Source: UBA1447 sp002329225
GTDB taxonomy: Bacteria; Bacillota; Clostridia; Oscillospirales; Acutalibacteraceae
DNA length: 64,000 nt
Assembly (NCBI GenBank): GCA_050946835.1
Contig: JBMNVN010000005.1
Coordinates: 1-64,000, forward strand
Reading direction: 5' to 3'
The notes beneath the pieces are model-generated. The model had not been told where the DNA came from. It ran no database searches and saw only the letters and a list, made by a program, of their open reading frames with translations. Positions 10,501 to 19,419 of the stretch are shown in pieces. Every line of letters begins with the position of its first letter. The stretch's first letter is position 1. A program made the position numbers and the translations under genes.

Positions 10501-12431
10501 TAATCTTTAATTCCAACGGCGGCTCGTCGGTTCCGACAATTCTTCAGGATTACGGTACTCAAGTGGCAAAGCCTGCCGATCCCACAAAGAGCGGCTATGT
10601 GTTTGCGGGTTGGTACAAAGAAGCGGGTTTTGTAACCCTTGTAGAGTGGCCCTATACAATAGGAGCAAGCAGCGTAACCTTCTATGCGAGATGGGTTTCG
10701 CCTAATGTGAATATCACCTTTGATGCCAACGGGGGTGAAGGCGGTACCGGTCCGACCTCCATGTTGGTGGGAGCTCCTTTAACAGCCCCTGTTGTGAGCA
10801 GGCCCGGTTATGTGTTTGCAGGCTGGAATCCGACTGTCCCTGCGGCGGTACCGTTTGACAGCACTGTTTACACCGCAATTTGGGAACAGCTGGAAATGAA
10901 CGTTACCATGAGCGGTTCAGACTTTGTCGTAAACATCACCGGCTGGTCGGATGATCAAAACTTCCAGATTTGGACTTATCAGCAGGTTACAAGCGATGCC
11001 GTTCTTTCGGGCGATACAAATGTTAAAAAAGACCAGTGGATACTTTCTATGGGCTATACTTCCGGTCTTGCCGGCGATGTGCAAGCTGACGGAAGCACGG
11101 AGTTCACAATACCCGGATTTACTTCCTCCACAGAAAACTACATTGTTGCTCTGCGTGTTGCTGACGAGAATTGCGACTTCCTGTTGGAGATAAGGGATGC
11201 ATATACCCCTGCAAATGTGGGAGAATCGGTCATTACCAAGGTTTTGGTTGACGGAATCGTGACTACGGGTTACGAACTTAAAAAGATAGAAAGCAACGCA
11301 AGTATAAACATTGAAGTAGTCGGCAACGATGTTGCGAACCTGGTTTACTCCGCCGAAGTTGTCAACGGAGTAACGCCAACCTCTTTAGGTCAACCCGTTA
11401 ACGGTAACGAATTTAACTGGGATATTTCCGCCCTTCAGCCGGGAATTTATCTGATTAAATTAGCAGCCACAAACGGCATCACGACGGATGAGATGCTTGT
11501 AGAGTTTGAACTTTATGCGGCGGCTCCGGCAGTGAATTTTGGCGTACTTAACTCCATGACCGTTGCTTACTCAAACGGCAATGTCAGTGTCACACCGAAC
11601 TTTGCAAACGGAACATTTTGCTGCTTCCTGCATGAACCGGGCCGCAGGTCAGTCTACAGTACGGGCGGTTATACTACAAATGACCCGATAGACTATGCTT
11701 ACGATGCTCCCGGTATATATCACCTGGCAGGTTTTGTAAACAGGACGGGTCTTATCGGCACTGAGAATGCTTATTATGCCGATGAAGTCAGCTATGATGA
11801 CGGCATGATAAAGACTCTTGTAATCCCGAGGACGGGAAGCGGAACGGTCAGTGTTACCCTTAGCGGCCCTCAGGGCAGTGTCGCAAAAGGCACTCCGATT
11901 CAGATTACGGCGCAGTCACAGGGAGTAACGGGTACTGCTCAATACTCTTTCTGGCGCTATGATGCTACAGGTACTGTATTGATACAGGATTGGAGTACAA
12001 ACGCCACCCTGAACTGGACACCGGGCCGTGTAGGCAGTTACCACATTGAAGTCAGGGTTAAGGGTGACGATGCGGGTTCTTATGAGGCGAAGAAGAACAT
12101 ATTGGTTGAGGTAACATCGTCAACTGAATCGAAAGCGAACGTAACCGCGATTACAGTCAACAGCGGCTATGTGAGTGCAAATGCTGCGGCGAAGAAGCCG
12201 GTAACAATCCGAGCCAATGCAACGGCAACCAACGGAGCAGACCTGCTGTACAAGTTCTATGTTTATGATGAGCACATGAGGGAGATGACACTGAGGGACT
12301 ACTCTCCCAATCCCAACTGCGTATGGACGCCGAGAAAAGCGGGTCTGACTTACACCATTTATGTATTGGTTAAGAGCGATGATTCCTTCGGTAAGTTTGA
12401 CGCAAAAACATCTTTCAACGTAACGGTCTAA
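7524..12431 (+). CDS. Very large InlB B-repeat secreted surface protein (paralog C)
   Basis: The ATG at 7524 follows AGGAGGC. The 1635-residue product starts with a signal peptide (KKMKR, hydrophobic core, likely ASA cleavage near residue 37). Residues ~38-540 form a Gly/Asn/Ser/aromatic-rich region not found in the sister genes; I do not recognise its family. Eight InlB B-type repeats follow, four of the long GTSYxNQAxxGPMG kind and four of the shorter kinds seen in A and B. The C-terminal ~500 residues match the Ig-like region of A and B almost module for module (DQWILSM, EFNWDISALQPGIY, SFWRYDATG, VWTPRKAGL). No anchoring motif is visible. With its own strong promoter and terminator it appears to be independently transcribed. 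Confidence 0.88.
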   Translation: MKKMKRVLAILLAVVLVATGGGFSLTKKTPASAVVEPKGSVSTTAGPGAITFYVPETIYLQPVNGNANTFQYYVDCDTNGALNTQRDKTSGVVYFSCPNADANSISISASGASVNLGATTASGTVLSTTVTGGTLSTAIPQGSVSTVTWTVSYRINGLQMTAKAYSVAYAPPIEPIASGIRTYNNDGLLPSNKFDIQSLAYVAGIQSHDTGGRQANRSGWTLMPMLGTISGPNNNTDASYWFNDSGSPRGGNFQDLDGGGNNLLCILNSPWGYVTVDRSRYSDTSQIPNLRYGFMVTNINNAESLYWYVADYTSGGYKNNGTVNQNGGNFDSWWGGDVPDNWVKYGSLSGSQTKNTGIKVGGQSGQPMFYRVLNEGTGTQDVTIKAAAKGHLSSEWNGTVHLLNVRFNKVDKSTLRANMRTAISRGAQAADYTGNFTNYENAIKAAAESLGNPTTGPISDTINSTFNALIRKTYTATINHKFNVGASTITETLTFNSGDFVTFSPNTYSNYVIMSADGLSTSTSAQTVLNRGNFTQNFNYNKKEYYVIYHGNGATGGSTATSTHAENETKPLTLNGYTRTGYTFNGWNAQANGGGAFYNDGQSVTNLTYADGRNFDLYAQWGINTYQIIFNPNGGAGSMANQNIVYGQSATLTPNGFGRMHYTFLGWNTAADGSGTSYANQALYGPMGDSNVTLYAQWAPKPFYIQFDSNTGTGNMNDLLIPYEGYSNLTGNTFTKTGYSFIGWNTQPDGSGYSYADEANYGPMGSSNVTLYARWNINTYYVNFNSNGGSGSMSPQGINYGASANLTANTFTKTGYSFTGWNTAANGSGTSYNNQASFGPMGTSDVTLYAQWSINQYTIDFNSNGGSAVASVTQNYGTTVTKPNDPAKTGNTFDGWYTDSGLTTAVTWPHTMGAENTTFYAKWIVNNYNITFDANDGTGGTGPTPMPYGSQLTAPTVKKTGHSFAGWSPSVPGTVPAYDAVYTAQWNVNKYTVIFNSNGGSSVPTILQDYGTQVAKPADPTKSGYVFAGWYKEAGFVTLVEWPYTIGASSVTFYARWVSPNVNITFDANGGEGGTGPTSMLVGAPLTAPVVSRPGYVFAGWNPTVPAAVPFDSTVYTAIWEQLEMNVTMSGSDFVVNITGWSDDQNFQIWTYQQVTSDAVLSGDTNVKKDQWILSMGYTSGLAGDVQADGSTEFTIPGFTSSTENYIVALRVADENCDFLLEIRDAYTPANVGESVITKVLVDGIVTTGYELKKIESNASINIEVVGNDVANLVYSAEVVNGVTPTSLGQPVNGNEFNWDISALQPGIYLIKLAATNGITTDEMLVEFELYAAAPAVNFGVLNSMTVAYSNGNVSVTPNFANGTFCCFLHEPGRRSVYSTGGYTTNDPIDYAYDAPGIYHLAGFVNRTGLIGTENAYYADEVSYDDGMIKTLVIPRTGSGTVSVTLSGPQGSVAKGTPIQITAQSQGVTGTAQYSFWRYDATGTVLIQDWSTNATLNWTPGRVGSYHIEVRVKGDDAGSYEAKKNILVEVTSSTESKANVTAITVNSGYVSANAAAKKPVTIRANATATNGADLLYKFYVYDEHMREMTLRDYSPNPNCVWTPRKAGLTYTIYVLVKSDDSFGKFDAKTSFNVTV

Positions 12432-12461
12432 ACTCAAAAAACAACATACAAATAAATCTCA

Positions 12462-12494
12462 AAGGCCCTCGGATAAAACCGGGGGTCTTGTTTT
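12462..12494 (+). terminator. Rho-independent terminator of paralog C
   Basis: An 11-bp stem (AAGGCCCTCGG with CCGGGGGTCTT, two G-T pairs) is followed by GTTTT. Confidence 0.8.
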
Positions 12495-12537
12495 AACTAA
12501 AATTAATAATAAAGGTTAATATAATGGTATATGTTGG

Positions 12538-12567
12538 CTGGCAAAACATTAAAAATTAGTGTATAAT
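12538..12567 (+). promoter_or_regulatory. Probable promoter of paralog D
   Basis: A perfect TATAAT lies at 12562-12567. The best -35 is CTGGCA at 12538-12543 with an 18-bp spacer, a weak match, so this promoter looks weaker than that of paralog C. Confidence 0.55.
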
Positions 12568-12623
12568 ACGCAGTTGGAGTTAGGATTAATAGACTTTGAC
12601 CTCATCTTTTAAGGAGAGAGGGA

Positions 12624-15239
12624 GTGAAAATAATCAAAAGAAAGATTAGCTGGCTGTTAATATCCGCTTTAGTTTTCGCAAGCATGGTTGTCGGTTTCGG
12701 TCAGGTAAAAACCGAAGCGGCGCCCATGTCAGGCACCGGCTTTTTCAAGCTGGAAATCCAGGTCGCGGCAAACGGCGTTTTCGAGCTAAGTGGAAGCAGC
12801 GGTACGGACTCCGACTTTCGTCTGGAATTGCTCAACTCCGACAATATCGTTGTAGGCCAAACAGCCGATGATACCATAATCGGCGACCCCGACAAATTAC
12901 AGGTTTGGGGCGACCCGTTGGAAGACGGCAGGCTCACCACATATGCCGCCACTGCCGGTGCCGGCGGGGATGTACAGGTTGTTGCGTTGCCAATGGGTAA
13001 TATTACCGTAAACAATACAATTACAAAAATGCGTTTGACCTGCACGACTTTTAAGGACAACTGGCGGTTTGCCGATGTAAGGCTCTGGTATTCTACAACC
13101 GGAGACCACAGCAACTGGGTTCAACTTACCGCCGGCGATTGGCAAGGCGATAGTCAAGGCGATGTGGGCATATGGATTATTGATAACGAATGGTTTTATT
13201 TAAACAACAAGATCCTCACTTTTGACGCTGATGGCGGTACCGGCGGGGGAGTTTATGACGCTATTCCGGGGCAGACAATTATTGTACCTGATGCAGGTTC
13301 TAAAACAGACCACATTTTTACCGGATACGACCCTGCCGTACCGAGCATAATGCCCAACGCCGATACTACATATACCGCTCAATGGACAACAGATATATAC
13401 TATATAATATTCAACGGCAACGGCAATACGGATGGGGGCATGAAAAATCAAGGGATTGTAAGCGGAACCTCTGCCGCACTTAACCCGAACACATTTATCA
13501 AAACGGGATACTCTTTTACAGGCTGGAATACAGCCGCCGACGGTAGCGGCACCGCCTATGCCGATAAGACTGATTTCGGCCCTATGGGTACCGCTGACAT
13601 AACCCTTTACGCCCAATGGAGTATTAAGCAGTATAGAATAACCTTTAATTCAAACGGCGGTTCAGCAGTTGCTTCCGTCACTCAAAATTACGGTACAACC
13701 GTAAATGAACCGCCTGAACCTGCCAAGGCCGACAGCATCTTTCGCGGTTGGTACAGTGACGCAAGGCTTAAAAAACCCGTGGTTTGGCCATATATAGTGG
13801 AGGCGAAGAATACCACCATCTATGCCGGATGGATTTCGCCCAATGTGGATATCACCTTTGATGCCAATGGCGGCGAAGGGAGTACCGGACCGAACTCTAT
13901 GGAAGTAGGTTCACCTTTGAACGCCCCTGCGGTGAGCAGACCGGGCTATGTGTTTGTGGATTGGGAGCCGACGGTTCCTGCGGCTGTGCCCTTTGACAGT
14001 ACTGTTTATACCGCTGTGTGGAAACCGGTAGAAATGGGCGTCACTATGAGCGGTTCGGATTTTATTGTAAATATCAAAGATTGGACCGAGGACCAAAACT
14101 ACCAGATATGGACTTATCAGAAAGCTTCAAAAGATAATTTGCTTGCGGACAATAAAAATTTTAAAAAAGATCAATGGATACTTTCCATGTCATATACCTC
14201 TGCCCTTGCCGGTGATTTTCAATCTGACGGAAGTATTGACTTCAGAATACCGATATTCTCTTCCCCTACGGAGGATTATGTTGTCGCCCTGCGTGTGGCA
14301 GACGAAAAATGCAGATTTGTAGCGGAAATCAGGGAGGATTTTACCGCCGAAGAAGTGCAGGAAGCCGTTATTACTAAGATATTGGTTGACGGAAGAACAG
14401 CTGCTAAGGGTGATGTACGCAAAAAGATAGAAAGCGGTGCGAATTTAACCATTGAGGTTATCGGAAACGATGTGGAAAACCTTGCTTACAATGCGGAGGT
14501 TATAGCCGGAGCATGCTCTACCTTTTTGACGCCGGGTAACGGCGGCAACTTCAGTTGGGACATTTCCGCCCTTGAGCAGGGAAATTATGCGGTTAAGTTT
14601 ACAGCTATGAACAGTACAACAGCGGATGAAAGAATAGTGAATTTTGAATTCTATGCAGAACCGGGAGAGAATGCCGCCGTTCTTCACTCAATGAAGGTCT
14701 CCTACTCAAACGGTGTTATCAATATTGTCCCGAACTTTACAAACGGACAGTTTTGTTACCGGCTGTGCGAGCCGGGGTGTGCTCCTTTCCACGGTGCGGA
14801 CGGTTATGCCACAAATGACCCCATAGACTATGCCTACGATGCTCCCGGCACATATGAAATAATAGGTTATGCAAACGGAACGCAACTTATCGATTTGGAA
14901 AAAGGCTATAATGACAGTATGGCAGTAACTTTTGTGATACCGAGAACAGACGGCCCGCCTGTGAGTGTAACGCTTAACGGGAATGTGCCGTTAAAAAGAG
15001 TAAAAATAGGCACTGCACTCCAAATTACTGCAAATGCAAAGGGCGTTACGGGTGAAGCACTATATTCGTTCCGGCGCCATGATGACGCAGGTACGGTGTT
15101 GTTACAGGATTGGAGTACAAACAATACTTTGAACTGGACGCCCGGCCGAGTGGACAACTATAATATTGAAGTCAGAGTCAAGGGTGACGGAGCAGGTTCT
15201 TTTGAGGCTCATAGTAATGTGGTAATTAAGGTGATATAA
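12624..15239 (+). CDS. InlB B-repeat secreted surface protein, shortest member (paralog D)
   Basis: The GTG at 12624 is placed 7 bases after AAGGAG. The signal peptide closely resembles that of B (SWLLISALV core, KTEAAP cleavage region). Residues ~35-195 repeat the PLAT-like domain of B (FFKLEIQVA, DNWRFADVRLWYST). Only four B-type repeats follow, then the Ig-like C-terminal region. The protein (871 residues) stops after the SFRRHDDAG / LNWTPGRVDNYNIEVRVKG module and lacks the last VWTPRKAGL module found in A, B and C. It is the most diverged copy, and that missing module suggests either dispensability or decay. A 12-bp hairpin lies downstream. Confidence 0.87.
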   Translation: MKIIKRKISWLLISALVFASMVVGFGQVKTEAAPMSGTGFFKLEIQVAANGVFELSGSSGTDSDFRLELLNSDNIVVGQTADDTIIGDPDKLQVWGDPLEDGRLTTYAATAGAGGDVQVVALPMGNITVNNTITKMRLTCTTFKDNWRFADVRLWYSTTGDHSNWVQLTAGDWQGDSQGDVGIWIIDNEWFYLNNKILTFDADGGTGGGVYDAIPGQTIIVPDAGSKTDHIFTGYDPAVPSIMPNADTTYTAQWTTDIYYIIFNGNGNTDGGMKNQGIVSGTSAALNPNTFIKTGYSFTGWNTAADGSGTAYADKTDFGPMGTADITLYAQWSIKQYRITFNSNGGSAVASVTQNYGTTVNEPPEPAKADSIFRGWYSDARLKKPVVWPYIVEAKNTTIYAGWISPNVDITFDANGGEGSTGPNSMEVGSPLNAPAVSRPGYVFVDWEPTVPAAVPFDSTVYTAVWKPVEMGVTMSGSDFIVNIKDWTEDQNYQIWTYQKASKDNLLADNKNFKKDQWILSMSYTSALAGDFQSDGSIDFRIPIFSSPTEDYVVALRVADEKCRFVAEIREDFTAEEVQEAVITKILVDGRTAAKGDVRKKIESGANLTIEVIGNDVENLAYNAEVIAGACSTFLTPGNGGNFSWDISALEQGNYAVKFTAMNSTTADERIVNFEFYAEPGENAAVLHSMKVSYSNGVINIVPNFTNGQFCYRLCEPGCAPFHGADGYATNDPIDYAYDAPGTYEIIGYANGTQLIDLEKGYNDSMAVTFVIPRTDGPPVSVTLNGNVPLKRVKIGTALQITANAKGVTGEALYSFRRHDDAGTVLLQDWSTNNTLNWTPGRVDNYNIEVRVKGDGAGSFEAHSNVVIKVI

Positions 15240-15342
15240 CAAAAAAATGAAAATATAAAAAAGTGTGTTGACATCACTATGCGGATGCGGTTGCAAAACG
15301 AATAAACCTTTAACATGGCAGCAAACCGACAAGTTCATTATA

Positions 15343-15386
15343 CATAACGCTCCGACTGTAAGGCCGGGGCGTTATGGCGCTTATAA
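15343..15386 (+). terminator. Probable terminator hairpin after paralog D
   Basis: A 12-bp stem (CATAACGCTCCG with CGGGGCGTTATG, one T-G pair) with a 10-base loop lies about 100 bases after the stop. The downstream T tract is poor (GCGCTTATAAT), so termination may be incomplete. Confidence 0.55.
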
Positions 15387-15389
15387 TGA

Positions 15390-15419
15390 TTGACACCGTT
15401 AGATATTTTATGATATATT
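15390..15419 (+). promoter_or_regulatory. Sigma-A promoter for the membrane-protein pair and possibly the polysaccharide genes
   Basis: TTGACA (15390-15395) and TATATT (15414-15419) with an 18-bp spacer, about 70 bp before the next start codon. No other strong promoter or terminator was seen before 21773, so it may serve the start of the polysaccharide operon too. Confidence 0.7.
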
Positions 15420-15487
15420 ATGGCAGTGAAACTGGAATGAATCGTGTTCAATTGTTTTTTTTAAGATGTTAAGGAGGGGATAGGTTA

Positions 15488-16147
15488 ATGCTAAGTAAGA
15501 TTCGCAAATATGTTGACAATAAGAAGCATTTTCTGATTTCTGTTGTGGTTTTGTGTGTGATAGTCTTGGCTTTCACAGCGACGGAACTTGCTTTGAATGC
15601 CGTGGGGCGTGTTGAAACTGCAAAGCTTAAAGAGGCAATCCGTGTTTACGATGCTGCAAATGAAAAAATGTACGCAGAAAATATGGCGGCTTTTGAAAAA
15701 ACCATATACGGAAGTTTTAATGAGCCGCAGATTATCAGGATTGGTCAAAAAACCACAAACTACGGTATTTCGATCAACGGAAATCCTCTCTTAGATAATG
15801 AAAGCGTTATCTATTCCGACAGGCCCACCGTGGCAGTGCTACTTTCAGAAAACTACGGCAAGGATTCTTTGGCATACCTTCCCCGCAGCGTTATTGAAAA
15901 AACAAGCGTAATACGTCTGAATAAGCCGGAGGATCTTATTAAAGTTACATACGGCGCCGGAATGACGATGGAAAATAATGTTTATGACTATCACTACGGT
16001 CAAACACTTTCCTATCTTGTCAGCGGCCTGACCCCCGGTTCCATAGTGACTATTGAAATCAAACCGGAAATTGCCCGGAGTATGGCTCTTTCCGATAACA
16101 TTATTGAAATAGTGTACAATAAAGATGTGGAGACGGAGGCGAAATGA
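15488..16147 (+). CDS. Membrane-anchored extracellular protein of unknown function
   Basis: The ATG at 15488 is preceded by AAGGAGGGGATAGGTTA. The 219-residue product has a short basic cytoplasmic N-terminus (LSKIRKYVDNKKH), one membrane segment at about residues 15-33, and an extracellular part. The extracellular part looks mostly beta-rich with a predicted helical stretch at ~40-75 (KLKEAIRVYDAANEKMYAENMAAFEK). I do not recognise a family. The gene overlaps the next by 4 bases (ATGA), so the two are translationally coupled and probably work together. Its position between the surface-protein array and the polysaccharide locus suggests a cell-envelope role, but that is inference only. Confidence 0.75.
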   Translation: MLSKIRKYVDNKKHFLISVVVLCVIVLAFTATELALNAVGRVETAKLKEAIRVYDAANEKMYAENMAAFEKTIYGSFNEPQIIRIGQKTTNYGISINGNPLLDNESVIYSDRPTVAVLLSENYGKDSLAYLPRSVIEKTSVIRLNKPEDLIKVTYGAGMTMENNVYDYHYGQTLSYLVSGLTPGSIVTIEIKPEIARSMALSDNIIEIVYNKDVETEAK

Positions 16148-16860
16148 AGATGAAAAAAGACAGGGATGCGAAACCTTCCGAAACACAGGAGAATTTAGCG
16201 GAGACTTCTTACGGCAACGATTATTCCTCGGACAAAAGCAAAGCGGCTTTAAGTTTGAGTATTCTGCGCTTCATACTGATTGTGGCACTTGCAATAGGCG
16301 CCATTACTGCAATAATTTTCGTTTTTGTAAGTATAAAAACGAATGCCCGTACCGTTGAAACCACAAAAGATTTCCAAATAAAAACCCAAAATGTTTATTA
16401 TGATCTTGATAACAATCTGGAAATCAAGAATGAGGAATTTGCATCTGAACGGCTCTTTATGTTTTTCAGCCGGGACGAGGTATACACAATAACCAACAGT
16501 CTGTGGAAGTATGAGCTTTTACTGAATGATACTCCTGTTGATAAGAGTACTTCCGCTCTGACAATAAGTCCGGGGGACACCTTTTCAATAAGAGAAACTT
16601 TTGAAGAAACTCTTCTCCCCGCAGGTTTTTTAAATGTTGGAAAAGTCACCAGAGGAGATGAGAAAGATAGAGTGCAAAACCACTTCGGGTTGAACAAAAA
16701 AATGTACAGCCTGACGGAAAAGCGTGAGGGGAATACGACTCTTTACACCACGGAAGGTCTGGAACTCGTTTCCGGAGAGAAGTTTAATCTTTTGATTTCC
16801 GTTCAATTTCAGGAGCGTCTCGGTTTTGAGCATGATGTTATAGAAGTAACTGTCAGATAA
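16144..16860 (+). CDS. Membrane-anchored protein of unknown function, partner of the preceding gene
   Basis: The ATG at 16144 overlaps the stop of the upstream gene. The 238-residue product has a hydrophilic ~38-residue N-terminal tail, one membrane segment at about residues 43-65 (RFILIVALAIGAITAIIFVFV), and an extracellular domain rich in beta-strand-like sequence. It shares its topology with the preceding protein, though no clear sequence similarity was seen. No catalytic motif is recognisable. The two may form a membrane complex, possibly for assembling or displaying the nearby repeat proteins; this is inferred from co-location alone. Confidence 0.72.
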   Translation: MKMKKDRDAKPSETQENLAETSYGNDYSSDKSKAALSLSILRFILIVALAIGAITAIIFVFVSIKTNARTVETTKDFQIKTQNVYYDLDNNLEIKNEEFASERLFMFFSRDEVYTITNSLWKYELLLNDTPVDKSTSALTISPGDTFSIRETFEETLLPAGFLNVGKVTRGDEKDRVQNHFGLNKKMYSLTEKREGNTTLYTTEGLELVSGEKFNLLISVQFQERLGFEHDVIEVTVR

Positions 16861-16904
16861 AAAACAGATTGCCGGCAATTTGTCTGATTTATAAGGAGTT
16901 TATA

Positions 16905-18146
16905 ATGAAAATCATTCTTTATGGCAGCATGCTTGAATACAATTTAGGGCTACCCTCCTTATTAGAGGGAGCTGAAGTGTTGTTGCACAAAACATTCCCC
17001 GAAAAGGAACTGGAGCTTGTTTATTACGAAATCGGGAGACTGAAGGGAAAGATACCTGAAGACGTGGAAAGCGATGTTCGGTATATACCCTTCCCCGATA
17101 CGAACAAACTGCTGTTCGCAGTTCAGCTAATAGAAAAAACGCTGCTATATAAACTCGGCATAAAGAGAATGAGTGATGCACAGCGTCAATTTTTTGATGA
17201 TCTTGCAAGCGCGGATTTGGTCGTTGATATCTACGGTATTATGTTTTGCCATACTCTTGACAAAAAAAGGTTCAACAGGATAACGGCGAAAATCTTTGCT
17301 ATAGGGGATTCCTGTATCGGTTTTTTTGCCAGAAATTTTTTCGGAAAACATGTAATTAAAACGGCATCGAGTTACGGCCCTTTTGAGAAAACCGGCCATG
17401 AGTATAAGGCAAGATTTGCTTACAAACATATTTATCATGAAATGTTTGCGAGGGAAGTTGAAAGCGGCGAAGAACTTTCAAAGGTAATCGGTAAAAATGC
17501 TAAAGTTCCGGTTACTCCGGACCTTGCCAATCTTCTGCCCTATGAGAGCACACCCTTTGGCGAAAATCGAAAAATAGGGTTCTCCGTAAGCCACCAAATC
17601 GCCCGCCAATGGAAGTCGGAATCAGGTTATTATGAGTGCATAGTCGCACTGATTGAACACATTCAAAACAGTCTGCCGGGATATGATATTATCCTGCTCC
17701 CGAATGAAACATCGCCTGCGATTGAATATAACGATCAGGTTGTTGCGGCGGAAATTAACAAATTGCTTAAGTCACCGGTGCAAGTATTTGAAAAAAGTGA
17801 CTATTCACCTCAAGAGATGAAGTCAATTATTGCGCAGTGTGATCTTTTTATTTCCAGCCGCTATCATTCTTGTGTTGCCTCTTTATCTGCGGGTATACCC
17901 ACCCTTATTATAGGCTGGCATTACAAATATCTGGAACTGATTAGAATTTATGAACAGGAAGGGTGCATTATATCCAGCGAGGATTGCAACCCTGATGCAT
18001 TAATAAAAATGTTTGATGAGCTTTTTAAAAAACGCGAACAGGAGAATGCCAACCTGATAAGGAAGGCGGCAGAAATCAAAGACCGTTTGTTTAAGGAATA
18101 TTCGCAGGTGTTCAAGAATGCCGAAAAGAAAGTCCTTAAAAAGTAA
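16905..18146 (+). CDS. Polysaccharide pyruvyl transferase family protein
   Basis: The ATG at 16905 lies after ATAAGGAG; an upstream in-frame TTG at 16869 lacks a ribosome binding site. The 413-residue protein has the layout of the WcaK/CsaB family (PF04230): an early glycine-rich segment, SVSHQIA in the middle (~residue 228), and a C-terminal DLFISSRYHSCVASL/AGIPTLIIGWHYKY core (~320-350) typical of family members. These enzymes add ketal-linked pyruvate from phosphoenolpyruvate to glycan sugars, though some members act differently. It is the first gene of the polysaccharide locus. An F420-hydrogenase-beta-like gene that often neighbours this family lies about 11 kb downstream at 29355. Confidence 0.85.
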   Translation: MKIILYGSMLEYNLGLPSLLEGAEVLLHKTFPEKELELVYYEIGRLKGKIPEDVESDVRYIPFPDTNKLLFAVQLIEKTLLYKLGIKRMSDAQRQFFDDLASADLVVDIYGIMFCHTLDKKRFNRITAKIFAIGDSCIGFFARNFFGKHVIKTASSYGPFEKTGHEYKARFAYKHIYHEMFAREVESGEELSKVIGKNAKVPVTPDLANLLPYESTPFGENRKIGFSVSHQIARQWKSESGYYECIVALIEHIQNSLPGYDIILLPNETSPAIEYNDQVVAAEINKLLKSPVQVFEKSDYSPQEMKSIIAQCDLFISSRYHSCVASLSAGIPTLIIGWHYKYLELIRIYEQEGCIISSEDCNPDALIKMFDELFKKREQENANLIRKAAEIKDRLFKEYSQVFKNAEKKVLKK

Positions 18147-18226
18147 CGGAAATGAAGCCGCAACGAGCGGTAAACGGCGCTCTTGTTAATCAAGCATGTA
18201 ATAAACTGCTAAAAGGGGTTATTTTT

Positions 18227-19339
18227 TTGGACAGAAAACGAGTATATCTGGCGTCCCCCCACATGAGTGAAGAAGGTTACGAAAAGCAGTTTATAGAAGA
18301 AGCATTCAGCACCAATTGGATTACCCCCTTGGGTCCCAATGTAAGCAAGTTTGAAGAAGAGTTATGCACCTTTACCGGTGCAGGTTATGCGGCGGCACTG
18401 TCGAGCGGGACCGCCGCAACACATTTAGCGCTTAAAGCATTGGGCGTTGGGAAAGGTGACATTGTTTTTTGCTCCTCCTTCACTTTTTCCGCCACCGCCA
18501 ACCCGATAATTTATCAAAATGCGGTACCCGTTTTTATTGACAGCGATTTTGAAACTTGGAATATGAACCCAAACGCCTTGGAAGCAGCGTTCAAAGAGTA
18601 TCCACAGGTTAAAGCGGTGCTAATCGCTCACCTTTACGGGCTTTCGGCCGATATGGACAAAATAACGGCTTTGTGTAACAAATACGGTGTTCCGGTTGTT
18701 GAAGACGCCGCAGAGAGTCTGGGAGCCACATATAAAGGCAGGCAGACCGGAACTATAGGCTTCATAGGTACTTACTCATTTAACGGCAATAAAATAATAA
18801 CAACTTCCGGCGGCGGAATGCTGGTAAGCGATAACGGCAACATAATAGAAAAGACGATTTTCTGGGCAACGCAGTCCAAAGAAAAGGGACTCTGCTATCA
18901 GCATTCGGAATTGGGATATAACTACCGTATGAGCAATGTGTTGGCGGGGATTGGCAGAGGGCAACTTAGAGTTTTGCCGGAACGGATAAAAAAGAAAAGA
19001 GAGATATTTGATTTTTATAAAAATGAGTTGATCGGGCTTGAGGGCCTTTCGATGATGCCGGTAAACGAATGGCTTGAACCTAATTATTGGTTGAGCTGTA
19101 TATATTTAAGCGGAAAAGTACGTCCGCAAAAAATTATGGAAGCGTTGGAAAAAGAAAACATAGAGTCCAGATTTACATGGAAGCCAATGCATCTTCAACC
19201 GTTTTATAAGGGATATGAGTTTTTCGGGGACGGTACAAGCGACAAGATATTCGAAAACGGTTTATGCTTACCCAGTGATACAAAAATGACACTGGATGAA
19301 CTGCAACTTGTTGCAGACACGATAAAAAAACTTTGGTGA
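18227..19339 (+). CDS. DegT/DnrJ/EryC1-family sugar aminotransferase (PglE-like)
   Basis: This PLP-dependent aminotransferase is likely to convert a UDP-4-keto-6-deoxy-HexNAc to the 4-amino sugar. The N-terminal RVYLASPHMSEEGYE and NWITPLGPNVSKFEEEL are hallmarks of the PglE/LegC-like branch, and YSFNGNKIITTSGGGM near residue 180 carries the PLP lysine. The start is TTG at 18227 after AAAAGGGG; starting there gives ~370 residues, the family norm, and puts the conserved YLASPHM just after the initiator. An ATG-like start at 18152 would add 25 unconserved residues. No 4,6-dehydratase of the PglF kind is visible, so its substrate may come from the FnlA-like enzyme at 30556 or from elsewhere. Confidence 0.88.
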   Translation: MDRKRVYLASPHMSEEGYEKQFIEEAFSTNWITPLGPNVSKFEEELCTFTGAGYAAALSSGTAATHLALKALGVGKGDIVFCSSFTFSATANPIIYQNAVPVFIDSDFETWNMNPNALEAAFKEYPQVKAVLIAHLYGLSADMDKITALCNKYGVPVVEDAAESLGATYKGRQTGTIGFIGTYSFNGNKIITTSGGGMLVSDNGNIIEKTIFWATQSKEKGLCYQHSELGYNYRMSNVLAGIGRGQLRVLPERIKKKREIFDFYKNELIGLEGLSMMPVNEWLEPNYWLSCIYLSGKVRPQKIMEALEKENIESRFTWKPMHLQPFYKGYEFFGDGTSDKIFENGLCLPSDTKMTLDELQLVADTIKKLW

Positions 19340-19419
19340 AACAGGATAAAATCGCAGTTATTTTTATCGGAAAAGTGATACGAAGTCTAAAATGCTGATA
19401 GTTGACGGGAGATTGGAAT

